A program made the translations under genes and the position numbers. This document shows, one piece after another, positions 20,286 to 29,300 of a stretch of DNA of 64,000 bases. The notes under the pieces are model-generated. The model searched no databases, was not told where the DNA came from, and was given only the letters and a program-made list of their open reading frames with translations. This DNA comes from Gammaproteobacteria bacterium (GTDB lineage: Bacteria > Pseudomonadota > Gammaproteobacteria > Eutrophobiales > Eutrophobiaceae), in assembly GCA_012103475.1 (NCBI GenBank), contig WLWS01000001.1, forward strand, positions 829,881 to 893,880, written 5' to 3'. Each line of letters starts with the position of its first letter. Position 1 is the stretch's first letter.

Positions 20286-20357
20286 CCCAAGGAGCGCTGC
20301 GACAACCGATACGGTTGCCAGGCTTGGGCTGACACGGCAAGTTTTAAAACGGCGCTC
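20286..20357 (+). ncRNA. S-adenosylhomocysteine (SAH) riboswitch
   Basis: The leader of ahcY carries the SAH riboswitch architecture. CCCAAG (20286-20291) pairs with CTTGGG (20323-20328) as P1. CAACCG (20303-20308) pairs with CGGTTG (20312-20317) as an inner hairpin. GAGCGC (20292-20297) pairs with GCGCTC (20352-20357) as the pseudoknot. The conserved core GGAGCGCTGCGAC and the CCAGGCT segment match the published consensus as I remember it. Known elements activate SAH hydrolase genes when SAH accumulates. The pseudoknot strand ends 25 bp before the ATG, near the ribosome-binding site, so control of translation or of a nearby anti-structure is plausible. Confidence 0.93.
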
Positions 20358-20381
20358 GCGAATACTATTGGAGAAACCAAT

Positions 20382-21797
20382 ATGAGTGTAGCGAGCGATA
20401 CCATCTTTTCTGATTATCACGTAGCCGATATGGCCCTGTCTGCATGGGGACATAAGGAAATTCGAATTGCTGAAACCGAAATGCCCGGTTTGGTGTCAAT
20501 TCGTGAAGAGTTCAAAGAGCAGCAACCGCTTAAAGGCGCAAAGATTGCCGGCTCATTACATATGACCATTCAAACCGCGGTTTTGATTGAAACTCTGGTG
20601 GCGCTCGGCGCAGAAGTACGCTGGGCATCCTGTAATATCTTTTCCACACAGGATCATGCTGCTGCGGCGATAGCCGATCAAAATATTCCTGTGTTCGCCG
20701 TAAAAGGTGAAACGCTTGAAGATTACTGGGAGTACACCCACCGCATTATGCAGTGGCATGACGGCGGCACGCCAAACATGATTCTTGATGATGGCGGCGA
20801 CGCAACCATGCTATTGATACTTGGTAGCAAGGCTGAGAAGGATATATCTGTACTGGATAACCCGGGTTCAGAGGAAGAAACTTTTTTGTTCGCCTCGATC
20901 AAAAACAAGCTGGCCAGTGATGACAGTTTTTATTCTCGTACGCTTGCCAATATTCAGGGTGTAACAGAAGAAACCACTACAGGTGTGCATCGACTCTATC
21001 AGATGGTTAAGACCGGTGAGTTACCATTTCCAGCCATTAACGTTAATGATTCAGTGACCAAGTCGAAGTTCGATAATCTCTATGGCTGCAGGGAATCACT
21101 GGTGGATGGAATCAAGCGCGCAACTGATGTCATGATCGCCGGTAAAGTGGCCGTTGTACTAGGCTATGGTGATGTAGGCAAAGGTTGTGCTCAGTCATTA
21201 CGAGGTCTTGGCGCAACAGTGTGGGTAACTGAGATTGATCCAATTTGTGCCTTGCAGGCAGCAATGGAAGGTTATCGAGTGGTTCGCATGGATGAAGTTT
21301 GTGATCAGGGTGATATTTTCGTCACCACCACCGGTAACTTTAATGTGATTCAACATGATCATATGGCAAAGATGAAAGATCAGGCGATAGTCTGCAACAT
21401 CGGTCATTTTGATAATGAAATTGATGTTGCCAGCCTGGAAAAATATGAGTGGGATGAGATCAAACCGCAGGTCGACCACGTCATTTTCCCTGACGGGAAA
21501 CGCATCATTCTGCTTGCCAGAGGACGTCTGGTTAATCTGGGTTGTGGTACCGGACATCCAAGTTTTGTTATGTCTAATTCTTTTACCAATCAGGTGCTGG
21601 CGCAAATCGAGTTATTTTGTCAGGACGGAAAATACGCTAACGATGTTTATGTATTACCTAAACATCTTGACGAAAAAGTGGCCCGGCTACATCTGAATCG
21701 CATAGGCGCGAATCTCACCGACTTAAGTGCGGAACAGGCGGCTTATATCAGTGTTGAAGTAGAAGGACCGTATAAGCCTGAACATTATCGTTACTAA
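20382..21797 (+). CDS. ahcY: S-adenosylhomocysteinase
   Basis: A 471-residue NAD-dependent hydrolase splitting SAH into adenosine and homocysteine. [16 protein letters not shown] near residue 57, the Rossmann loop [15 protein letters not shown] near residue 264, and the C-terminal [14 protein letters not shown] and [10 protein letters not shown] are diagnostic. Its leader contains the SAH riboswitch, and an intrinsic terminator follows 17 bp after the stop. Together with metK and metF it completes removal and recycling of the SAM by-product. Confidence 0.98.
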   Translation: MSVASDTIFSDYHVADMALSAWGHKEIRIAETEMPGLVSIREEFKEQQPLKGAKIAGSLHMTIQTAVLIETLVALGAEVRWASCNIFSTQDHAAAAIADQNIPVFAVKGETLEDYWEYTHRIMQWHDGGTPNMILDDGGDATMLLILGSKAEKDISVLDNPGSEEETFLFASIKNKLASDDSFYSRTLANIQGVTEETTTGVHRLYQMVKTGELPFPAINVNDSVTKSKFDNLYGCRESLVDGIKRATDVMIAGKVAVVLGYGDVGKGCAQSLRGLGATVWVTEIDPICALQAAMEGYRVVRMDEVCDQGDIFVTTTGNFNVIQHDHMAKMKDQAIVCNIGHFDNEIDVASLEKYEWDEIKPQVDHVIFPDGKRIILLARGRLVNLGCGTGHPSFVMSNSFTNQVLAQIELFCQDGKYANDVYVLPKHLDEKVARLHLNRIGANLTDLSAEQAAYISVEVEGPYKPEHYRY

Positions 21798-21814
21798 TCG
21801 ATAGTGGACGTTAT

Positions 21815-21846
21815 CGCAAAGCAATGGATTGCTTTGCGTTTTCTTT
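21815..21846 (+). terminator. Rho-independent terminator between ahcY and metF
   Basis: CGCAAAGCAA (21815-21824) and TTGCTTTGCG (21829-21838) form a perfect 10 bp stem with a 4-nt loop, followed by TTTTCTTT. It ends only about 24 bp before the metF coding region, so metF either has read-through transcription or depends on a promoter inside ahcY. Confidence 0.9.
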
Positions 21847-21869
21847 CCAGCCAATGCAGGGGAAGGTAA

Positions 21870-22718
21870 ATCAAACAGAAAAGCAAAAAATTCAGTTTTG
21901 AATTTTTCCCGCCACGTACCGCGGAATCGAGTCTTAAGCTTCAGGAAGTTCAACAAAGTCTGGCTGAACTCGGCCCGGACTTTTTTTCAGTGACTTATGG
22001 TGCCGGTGGCAGCACCCGTGAAAAAACCTTCGAAACAGTAATCGATATTCGTAGTAAAACCGGCATAGATGCGGCACCGCATTTGTCCTGTGTTGGATCA
22101 AGTGCAGAAGATTTGCAAGCAGTACTCAGCACATATCGAAAGCATAATCTTAAACATCTTGTCGCGCTTCGAGGTGATTTGCCTTCAGGCTCGGTCGGAA
22201 TGGGAACCCTGCGATATGCGAATGAACTCGTTGAATTTATCCGTCGCGAAAGCGGCGACTATTTTGAAATAGACGTTGCCTGTTATCCTGAATTTCACCC
22301 ACAGGCACATTCTGCCAGTCAGGATCTTGCGAATTTTAAACGAAAAGTTGAAGCCGGCGCCAATGGTGCTATTACTCAGTATTTCTACAACGCAGACGCT
22401 TATTACCGATTTCTCGACAGTTGTGAAAAATTGCAGATTGATATTCCGATTGTTCCCGGCATCATGCCTATTACCAATTGCACCCAACTAACCCGGTTCT
22501 CAGAAGCCTGCGGTGCGGAAATACCTCGATGGATTTTGCAAAGATTGCGCGACTTTGGCGACGATCGTGAATCGATAATCGAATTCGGGATTGAGGTCAC
22601 CACCAGCTTGTGCCAGAAACTTCTCGACGTAGGTGTGCCCGGATTGCATTTCTACACAATGAATCAGGCTCGAGCGTCCACTATGATCTGTCAGAACCTG
22701 AAGCTGAGTGACAGTTAG
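21870..22718 (+). CDS. metF: 5,10-methylenetetrahydrofolate reductase with non-canonical start
   Basis: The family-conserved N-terminus FSFEFFPPR, which holds the catalytic glutamate of MetF, is encoded at about 21891-21917. Between the in-frame TAA at 21867 and that point there is no ATG, GTG or TTG. An ATC at 21870 follows the purine-rich AGGGGAAGG and may be the initiator. Alternatively, ATG 21854 in another frame could be joined by one extra A in the A6 run at 21885-21890. The GTG at 21990 would delete the catalytic residue. Downstream motifs TYGAGGST, ALRGDLP, and PGIMPITN are normal. The enzyme makes methyl-THF for methionine synthesis. Confidence 0.88.
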   Translation: MKQKSKKFSFEFFPPRTAESSLKLQEVQQSLAELGPDFFSVTYGAGGSTREKTFETVIDIRSKTGIDAAPHLSCVGSSAEDLQAVLSTYRKHNLKHLVALRGDLPSGSVGMGTLRYANELVEFIRRESGDYFEIDVACYPEFHPQAHSASQDLANFKRKVEAGANGAITQYFYNADAYYRFLDSCEKLQIDIPIVPGIMPITNCTQLTRFSEACGAEIPRWILQRLRDFGDDRESIIEFGIEVTTSLCQKLLDVGVPGLHFYTMNQARASTMICQNLKLSDS

Positions 22719-22738
22719 CTTGCTGTCCTGTCACTCAG
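22704..22738 (+). repeat. Inverted repeat spanning the metF stop codon
   Basis: CTGAGTGACAG (22704-22714) and CTGTCACTCAG (22728-22738) are perfect 11 bp inverted copies separated by 13 bp; the stop codon TAG is in the loop. A related CACTCAGG occurs again near 22763. There is no following T-run, so this may stabilise the mRNA 3' end or serve as a factor-binding dyad rather than an intrinsic terminator. Confidence 0.75.
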
Positions 22739-22779
22739 GCTGTATGTTCAGTTTCTATATGACACTCAGGAATTGACCT

Positions 22780-24234
22780 TTGTCTCAGGCAGAAAAACAG
22801 ACTTCCATTCGCAATCTTGAACCGCCGGCACTACTTCTTGTAGATGACGATCCGCTGATTGTGGAATCACTTTCGATGGTCCTGCAGAGTGATTTCACGA
22901 TCTATTCCGCTGAAAGTCGGGCACAGGCAAAAAGTCTGATCCAGCGATTGGAAACGGTGCCTTCGATTGCACTCGTCGATCTGGGCTTACCTCCCCTGCC
23001 ACACAATCCCGATGAAGGCTTCGAGTTAATCAACGAACTGCTTTCCTATAAACCGAACATGAAAATCCTTGTTCTCTCAGGTCAGAGTGAAAAGGAGAAT
23101 ATTCAACATGCGCTGACTTTGGGCGCGGTCGATTTTGTTCCCAAGCCCTGCGATATCACCTTATTGAAAGCACGTTTGCAGCATCAGATCATGATTGTCG
23201 GCGCCGAACAGTCGCAGGCCGAAACCGGTGCCAGTGATGACAGTCTGCTGGGAAAGAGTAAAGCGATACAGATATTGCATGAATTAATTGTTCAGTTCGC
23301 GGACACACCGTTTCCAGTTATTATCGAAGGTGAGTCTGGAACTGGTAAAGAGCTGGTAGCCCAGTATCTGCACGACCAGAGTGCGCGGGGTACTTCTCCT
23401 TTTTTGACCATCAACTGTGCGGCTTTTACAGCCGAGCTACTGGATGCACAATTATTTGGCCACGCTAAAGGCGCTTTCACCGGTGCTACATCGGAACGTA
23501 ATGGTTTTTTTGAGGAAGCCAATCAGGGCAGTCTGTTTCTTGATGAAATCGGCGAGATGCCACTGGAACTGCAATCCAAGTTGCTACGGGTATTGGAGAA
23601 TGGAGAATTCTATCGGCTCGGCGAAACTCAGGCACGCAAGTCTTCGGCACGGATAATTGCGGCAACAAACAGGGATCTGAAAGAAGAAGTGCGAACCGGG
23701 CGATTTCGTCAGGACCTTTACCATCGACTGAGTGTGTTAACGGTTACGGTACCCCCATTACGTGAACGGGGACGTGACAGCCTGGTTTTGCTAGAGCATT
23801 TCAGACGTCTCTATGCAGTCAGCATGGCGCCTTTTGAGCTGGACAAAGAAGCGGAAAACTACCTGCTCGATTACTCCTTTCCCGGAAATGTGAGGGAACT
23901 GCGAAATATTGTCATTCGCCTCGGTGCCAAGTATCCCGGCAAGCTTGTCAGTCTTGAAGAGTTACAAGGTGAGCTGGAAACTGTTGTCAGCGCATTTCCA
24001 AGCTCCAATCAGGATGACCTGTTCGAGCAGGCCAAGCAGGAGCTGGCCAGTCCTGGCTTTCGGCTCGATGAAAAACTTAAGGACTGGGAGAAGCTCTATG
24101 TCACAGTGGCCCTCAAGGAGTGTGGCGGAAATCTGAGCAAAGCCGCACGTCTGCTGGGTATCAACCGGACCACTCTGTACAGTCGTCTGAATCGTTTGTC
24201 GATTAGCGCTCCTGAGCAGGATGCGGACGATTGA
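22780..24234 (+). CDS. Sigma-54-dependent response regulator (receiver-AAA-Fis)
   Basis: A 484-residue NtrC-type activator. The receiver domain is at residues 15-125 with acidic LLVDDDP, phospho-acceptor in ALVDLGLP and the lysine in FVPKPCD. The AAA+ domain spans about 155-395 with Walker A GESGTGKE, the sigma-54 contact loop GAFTGA and Walker B SLFLDEIGEM. A Fis-type helix-turn-helix lies near 440-475 (GGNLSKAARLLGINRTTLYS). The start is TTG with CAGGA about 9 bp upstream. It resembles PrsR and PilR. It is adjacent to the pilus locus, and its likely kinase is at the other end (37534-39246). Confidence 0.93.
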   Translation: MSQAEKQTSIRNLEPPALLLVDDDPLIVESLSMVLQSDFTIYSAESRAQAKSLIQRLETVPSIALVDLGLPPLPHNPDEGFELINELLSYKPNMKILVLSGQSEKENIQHALTLGAVDFVPKPCDITLLKARLQHQIMIVGAEQSQAETGASDDSLLGKSKAIQILHELIVQFADTPFPVIIEGESGTGKELVAQYLHDQSARGTSPFLTINCAAFTAELLDAQLFGHAKGAFTGATSERNGFFEEANQGSLFLDEIGEMPLELQSKLLRVLENGEFYRLGETQARKSSARIIAATNRDLKEEVRTGRFRQDLYHRLSVLTVTVPPLRERGRDSLVLLEHFRRLYAVSMAPFELDKEAENYLLDYSFPGNVRELRNIVIRLGAKYPGKLVSLEELQGELETVVSAFPSSNQDDLFEQAKQELASPGFRLDEKLKDWEKLYVTVALKECGGNLSKAARLLGINRTTLYSRLNRLSISAPEQDADD

Positions 24235-24340
24235 ACAGATGACAGTCGACAAAACGAAAAAAACCCTTTCTTTTATTGGCCCCGCAGCGCTGAAACTGCA
24301 ATACTAAAATCTCAATCGCGCCAGCAGAGCGTTTCACCCA

Positions 24341-25798
24341 ATGTACTACGATTATTTTGGATTAAAGCAACCTCCCTTCCGCATTACTCCGGACACCAGC
24401 CTTTTTTACCCGGGCGGTGACAGAGGAGCTGTGCTGGACGCCCTGGTCTATGCCATCTTGAATGGCGAAGGCATGGTCAAGGTTGTGGGCGAAGTCGGTA
24501 GTGGCAAGACTATGCTTTGCCGCATGTTGGAGAAAGAACTGCCCGATAAGGTCGAAATAGTCTATCTGGCCAACCCGAGTCTCTCACCGGAAAACATCCT
24601 GCATGCTATTGCCTTCGAGTTGAAGTTACCGGTGGACGCCGAGACTTCCCGGCTTCAGGTCATGCATAACTTGCAGGAATATCTGCTTGAACGGCATGCG
24701 AACAACTGTCAGGTCGTTGTTTTTGTCGAAGAAGCCCAGGCAATGCCAATTGCTACTCTGGAAGAAATCCGCCTGCTCAGCAATCTTGAGACCCAGCAAA
24801 GCAAGTTGCTGCAGATCGTACTATTTGGTCAGCCCGAGCTCGATGAACTGATTTCAAAACCGGAAATCAGGCAGTTGAAAGAAAGAATCACTTACAGTTT
24901 TCAGTTGAATCCTTTTGTCTCAGAGCACATAAGGGACTATCTGAATACCCGTTTACGGGCAAGCGGCTATCGGGCTGGTGAAATCTTTGATAAAGCTGCA
25001 ATCAGGAAAATTGAATATTATTCTCGTGGTCTGCTACGGCGAGTCAATATACTCGCCGACAAAGCCCTTCTCGCTGCCTACGCCGGGAATACTAACCAGA
25101 TCACTGCCAGCCATGTTGAACAGGCGGCACGAGACAGTGAATTTGTGTCACCGCGGCGTTGGTTGCTGTGGGTAAGTCTGGTGCTCGCCAGTGTAATGCT
25201 TTTGATAATCGTAGGCTTGGGCCTTTATCAATTTGGACCGGACTCAGACAATACTTTCAGCACTAATGATAGAGTCCCATCGACTAGTCTGGAAACAACA
25301 AATAAACTAGAGCTTGCGCCCGTAATAGAAGAGCAAAATATAGAAGTAAGCACTAACAAACAAATTGAATTGGAAGTAGAACCAGTGGAGTTCTCCAAAG
25401 TAAATAGTGATACTGATGTTGCAGAAACTGTGGCGCTCAGGGAAACGCCGAAAGCTTTGCCAGAGGCAATTTTGGAGGCCAAAGTTGCATTAAAGCCGTC
25501 TTTAGAAGTATCGCTGCCGGATACTCGGGACGAAATTCTGCAAGAAGAAAAAATAGACTATAAATCAATTATTTACAAAGATCTAGAAAGTCAGTTACTG
25601 GATTTGAGTATACTCTTTGAACTGCAGGATCTGGGCGATCCACGCTTGTCTCAGCCTGAATCTGAACGGCTGCGCAGGCAACTCAAAGACCTTCCTCCGG
25701 AAGTCGCTCTGTATCAGGATTCCGCCCAGTTCAGTGATATTTGCAAACTCTGCTGGTCGATTCTCTACAGGCCAGTCACCGAGCCTGAAAATCTTTAA
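24341..25798 (+). CDS. mshM: MSHA-type pilus ExeA-like ATPase MshM
   Basis: A 485-residue protein that begins YYDYFGLKQPPFRITPDTS, the signature start of ExeA/MshM AAA ATPases. Walker A GEVGSGKT is near residue 50 and Walker B VVVFVEEAQAM near residue 127. A transmembrane helix near residues 268-290 separates the cytoplasmic ATPase from a periplasmic region rich in Glu, Val and Leu. The C-terminal part is variable. Homologues help insert or assemble the secretin. It is first in the pilus gene row and precedes mshL, the secretin gene. Confidence 0.92.
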   Translation: MYYDYFGLKQPPFRITPDTSLFYPGGDRGAVLDALVYAILNGEGMVKVVGEVGSGKTMLCRMLEKELPDKVEIVYLANPSLSPENILHAIAFELKLPVDAETSRLQVMHNLQEYLLERHANNCQVVVFVEEAQAMPIATLEEIRLLSNLETQQSKLLQIVLFGQPELDELISKPEIRQLKERITYSFQLNPFVSEHIRDYLNTRLRASGYRAGEIFDKAAIRKIEYYSRGLLRRVNILADKALLAAYAGNTNQITASHVEQAARDSEFVSPRRWLLWVSLVLASVMLLIIVGLGLYQFGPDSDNTFSTNDRVPSTSLETTNKLELAPVIEEQNIEVSTNKQIELEVEPVEFSKVNSDTDVAETVALRETPKALPEAILEAKVALKPSLEVSLPDTRDEILQEEKIDYKSIIYKDLESQLLDLSILFELQDLGDPRLSQPESERLRRQLKDLPPEVALYQDSAQFSDICKLCWSILYRPVTEPENL

Positions 25799-25882
25799 CT
25801 TTTAAACACTTGGAATATAGTTATAATATTGAATATAGAAGTGATATATTCGCGATTTCAAAAATTGATTATAATTCTGGTA

Positions 25883-27553
25883 ATGCCTATGCGCACAATA
25901 CTCAGCATCATAGCGGTGACTCTGTTCCTGGCAGGCTGTGCAGAAATTCAGCCTGAACCACTCGCGCCTTCTGCAGGTCATATCAGCGCCGATACTGCAC
26001 CTCCCAAAAGAGATATTCCGGCATTAGTTCAGCAGCCACAGGTTCTCCCCGAACCGGAGGCTCCGCGGGAGATCGAAAAATACACAGTCGTCGTTAATGA
26101 GGTACCTGTTAAAGAACTCCTGTTCGCACTCGCCCGTGATGCGAAAATAAATGTCGACATCCATCCCAGTGTTGAAGGCGTTGTTACCATCAATGCCGTT
26201 GAACAAACTCTCGAGCAGTTGCTTGACCGGGTCGCCCGTCAGGTTGATTTGCGCTACGAATTCAATAATGGCAATTTACTTATTACCCCGGATGCCCCTT
26301 ACATAAGAACCTATAACGTCGGTTATTTAAATCTGGCCAGAGAAACTCAGGGAACAGTGACCGTATCGACGCAAATTGCATCGACCAGTTCCGGCGATAC
26401 CGAAGGTGGCGGGGCCGGCGGTGGCAATACCTCGACAACCTCAATAAACTCAGAATCGAAACAAAACTTCTGGGAAAATCTGGAAGCGACGATATCGGCA
26501 ATGCTGTCTGTTGAGGGTAATGAAGCCAGTACTGTAGAACCGGTTGTGGTCAACCCCGATAGTGGCATCGTCTCAGTTCGGGCTACGGCAAAACAACACG
26601 CCCAGGTTCAGGAGTTTATTGATCAGGTTCTTGAAAGTGTTCGCCGCCAGGTATTGATCCAGGCAACGGTCGTAGAAGTGAGTCTGAGTGATCAATTTCA
26701 GGCTGGTATTGACTGGTCAGCGATTAATCTCACCGACTCAGGCTTCAGTATTGGTGCCGGCCTGTTAGGCGGTGCCGGATTTGTCCTTGATGAAGCGAGA
26801 AATGTCAGTGTTACTACTCCCGGTTTATCGGGTCCGCCCACGACCAGTTCTGCCAATGTGATTCAGTATTCAAACCCGGATTCATCTGGAGTTCAAATAG
26901 ATGCTGCGATAAGCCTGTTATCAGAATTTGGTAACACCAAGGTGCTTTCAAGCCCTCAGATTATGGTGCTGAACAATCACACTGCTGTTTTGAAAGTGGT
27001 TGAGAATTTTGTCTACTTTGAAGTCGAACAGGAACTTCAGACTGGTAATGCTATAACAGGAACAGGGCCTTTGCTGGCTACCACCACCACAGCAAAAACA
27101 ATCCCGGTTGGCCTGGTCATGACAGTGACTCCGCAGATCAGCCGAGATGAAAGCGTCACTCTCAATGTCAGACCGACTATTTCTTCCGTTATTCGAACAG
27201 AACTGGATCCCAACCCCGGTTTGGTGCTGGTTGAAAACCGTATCCCTGTAGTGCGTGTGCGTGAAATGGAATCTATTCTCAAAGTAAACAGTCGGCAGAT
27301 AGCGGTCCTTGGCGGCCTCATGCAGGATACGGTTAGAACCAGTGATCGAAAAACACCCTTGCTGGCAGATGTTCCAGTATTGGGTAATCTGTTTAAAGCA
27401 CGTGATCAAGAGTCACTTAAAACAGAACTGGTCATTTTTATGCGACCAGTGGTGATTAAGGATGCGAGCATAGATGGCGATTTGATTGATTTCAAACCTT
27501 TCCTCAAGCAGAGCGCCGGTACACATCTAACACCTACTGGCTCCTCGGAGTGA
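25883..27553 (+). CDS. mshL: Pilus secretin MshL (outer-membrane lipoprotein)
   Basis: A secretin of about 556 residues. The N-terminal signal ends at a lipobox LAGC near residue 18, predicting an outer-membrane lipoprotein. A periplasmic STN/N0-like segment (VNEVPVKELLFALARDAKINV) follows. A Gly/Ser/Thr-rich stretch is near residue 170-195. The secretin domain runs through QFQAGIDWSAI to the C-terminal VPVLGNLFKARDQESLKTELVIFMRP signature. I start at ATG 25883 because the signal peptide then has normal length; a TTG at 25829 would put 18 residues in front. The secretin forms the exit pore for the pilus. Confidence 0.93.
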   Translation: MPMRTILSIIAVTLFLAGCAEIQPEPLAPSAGHISADTAPPKRDIPALVQQPQVLPEPEAPREIEKYTVVVNEVPVKELLFALARDAKINVDIHPSVEGVVTINAVEQTLEQLLDRVARQVDLRYEFNNGNLLITPDAPYIRTYNVGYLNLARETQGTVTVSTQIASTSSGDTEGGGAGGGNTSTTSINSESKQNFWENLEATISAMLSVEGNEASTVEPVVVNPDSGIVSVRATAKQHAQVQEFIDQVLESVRRQVLIQATVVEVSLSDQFQAGIDWSAINLTDSGFSIGAGLLGGAGFVLDEARNVSVTTPGLSGPPTTSSANVIQYSNPDSSGVQIDAAISLLSEFGNTKVLSSPQIMVLNNHTAVLKVVENFVYFEVEQELQTGNAITGTGPLLATTTTAKTIPVGLVMTVTPQISRDESVTLNVRPTISSVIRTELDPNPGLVLVENRIPVVRVREMESILKVNSRQIAVLGGLMQDTVRTSDRKTPLLADVPVLGNLFKARDQESLKTELVIFMRPVVIKDASIDGDLIDFKPFLKQSAGTHLTPTGSSE

Positions 27554-27560
27554 TCATTCA

Positions 27561-29300
27561 ATGAGCCTGTTGATGGACGCCTTGAAAAAGGCTGAGCAGG
27601 AAAAAAAGGATGCAGCAAAGCGTCAGGATGAAATTGAAACTGGCGAGGCCAGAGAAGAAATAGCGAAATCATCTGAGAGTCTCGATGCGACTAATACCTG
27701 GGAGCATGAGATTCAGAACCCGGATAGTACCGCAGAAATTCCAACTATGGGCGATGCCACTCTGCACTCGAATACAGCAGAGCTGGAACTTGAACCGATA
27801 ATCAACGCTGACGATACCGCCGAACTCCCAACTATGGCCGGTGCCGCTGCCAGCAGTCCTGAACCGGAAGATCCGACTCTGAATGTCACTATGAACGAAC
27901 TTTCCCTTGCGGAACTTAAAGCGGGGCGAGTTGATATTGAAGAAGTTGACAATATTGAAGAAAGTGATGCGCCTATCGCCGAGCTGCAGACAGAAGATGT
28001 CGACCTTGACGAAACTTTTCATGGCGTTTCTCTGGATGATACGGCGATCAACCTGGAGCTATTTCAGGAGACCGTGCAGGGAGAAGCTTTCTTACCTGAT
28101 GGTGCGGCATCTGATACATGGGGAGAAACATTACCGGGTATACCAGCCGCCCAGCTGGCAAAAGATATCGGCAGTGATGATCAACCGACGCCGGTGGCGG
28201 CGCAAACTGTGTTTGCTGCAAGCGGCACCCGGCAATCTTCCGGTCATGGTTACAAGTGGGGCATAGCCATTTTGCTGTTTATTTTTCTGGCAGCCGGCTC
28301 AGTCTACTATTACTTCACTATCACACCGACTAACCGTTTCTTACCTTCACCACAAATTGCACAGGGCATCGAAAGTGTCGGCCCGCCATTAAGTGAGACC
28401 CTTGATCTTAGACCGGCAAGTTCAATGAGTGCGGACTCGGTGCAAGAGAAAACTAATGAGGCCCTGGCAGTTGTTGAAGCTCATGCAGAAGCAATGTTGG
28501 AAGAACAAAGCGCGGAGATTGTTGAGGCAGAAAACAATGTTATTGTCGATGAGCCGGAAGAGCCTGGTGTCGTGGAGAAAGTTGCTGATGCGTTGGGTGT
28601 TGTGAGCGATGCGGTAATTGAAAGCATTGCCGATACGCGTTCAGTAGAAAAGCTGCCGGAAAGTATTCAGCCTGAACCCAGTTTGATCCAGATCAGCCGT
28701 AGTAAAAAACCTGACGATAAAGGAAAAACACTCAGAGGTGCTTATCAGGCTTACCAGAAAGGCGCCTATGGTACTGCTGAAGATATGTATCAACAAACTC
28801 TGAATGCCTATCCGGACAACAGAGACGCTTTGCTCGGTCTTGGAGCCGTCGCCGCAAATGCCGCCGATTATCAGAAAGCTTATGAGATGTATGCACGTGT
28901 ACTGAAGAGTAATCCACGCGATAAATTCGCACGAGCCGCCTTGATAAACTTACAGGAGAGTTCATATCTTTCGAGCAACGAGAGCGTGATCACCACAATG
29001 TTGCATGAGAGCCCGGATCAACACTTTCTACATTTCACACTAGGTAATATTTACGCGGCTGGCAGCCGGTGGGCAGAAGCGCAACAGTCATTCTTTGATG
29101 CCTATAGACTAAACTCAACCAGTGCAGATTACGCTTTGAATCTCGCTGTCAGTCTGGATCACATCGGTCAGTACGAGACGGCACTCGATTACTATAATGT
29201 GGCTCTGGAACTTGCAAGCAATACACCTCCGGGTTTTGAACCCGATACAATAGTAAAACGCATTGCAGAACTGACTGAAACATCCGGGTTTCAACCTTGA
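27561..29300 (+). CDS. mshN: MshN-like TPR protein of the pilus locus
   Basis: A 579-residue protein. The start SLLMDALKKAEQEKK is shared by MshN and GspB-like proteins. Residues 30-235 are strongly acidic and contain a near repeat of TAEIPTM and TAELPTM. A transmembrane helix is near 232-252. Residues 395-570 hold tetratricopeptide repeats, for example around AYQKGAYGTAEDMYQQTLNAYP-like units spaced by about 34 residues. It lies between mshL and mshE, the same neighbourhood as mshN in Vibrio. I infer a bitopic inner-membrane scaffold. Sequence identity to MshN is mainly in the N-terminus and TPR region. Confidence 0.82.
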   Translation: MSLLMDALKKAEQEKKDAAKRQDEIETGEAREEIAKSSESLDATNTWEHEIQNPDSTAEIPTMGDATLHSNTAELELEPIINADDTAELPTMAGAAASSPEPEDPTLNVTMNELSLAELKAGRVDIEEVDNIEESDAPIAELQTEDVDLDETFHGVSLDDTAINLELFQETVQGEAFLPDGAASDTWGETLPGIPAAQLAKDIGSDDQPTPVAAQTVFAASGTRQSSGHGYKWGIAILLFIFLAAGSVYYYFTITPTNRFLPSPQIAQGIESVGPPLSETLDLRPASSMSADSVQEKTNEALAVVEAHAEAMLEEQSAEIVEAENNVIVDEPEEPGVVEKVADALGVVSDAVIESIADTRSVEKLPESIQPEPSLIQISRSKKPDDKGKTLRGAYQAYQKGAYGTAEDMYQQTLNAYPDNRDALLGLGAVAANAADYQKAYEMYARVLKSNPRDKFARAALINLQESSYLSSNESVITTMLHESPDQHFLHFTLGNIYAAGSRWAEAQQSFFDAYRLNSTSADYALNLAVSLDHIGQYETALDYYNVALELASNTPPGFEPDTIVKRIAELTETSGFQP

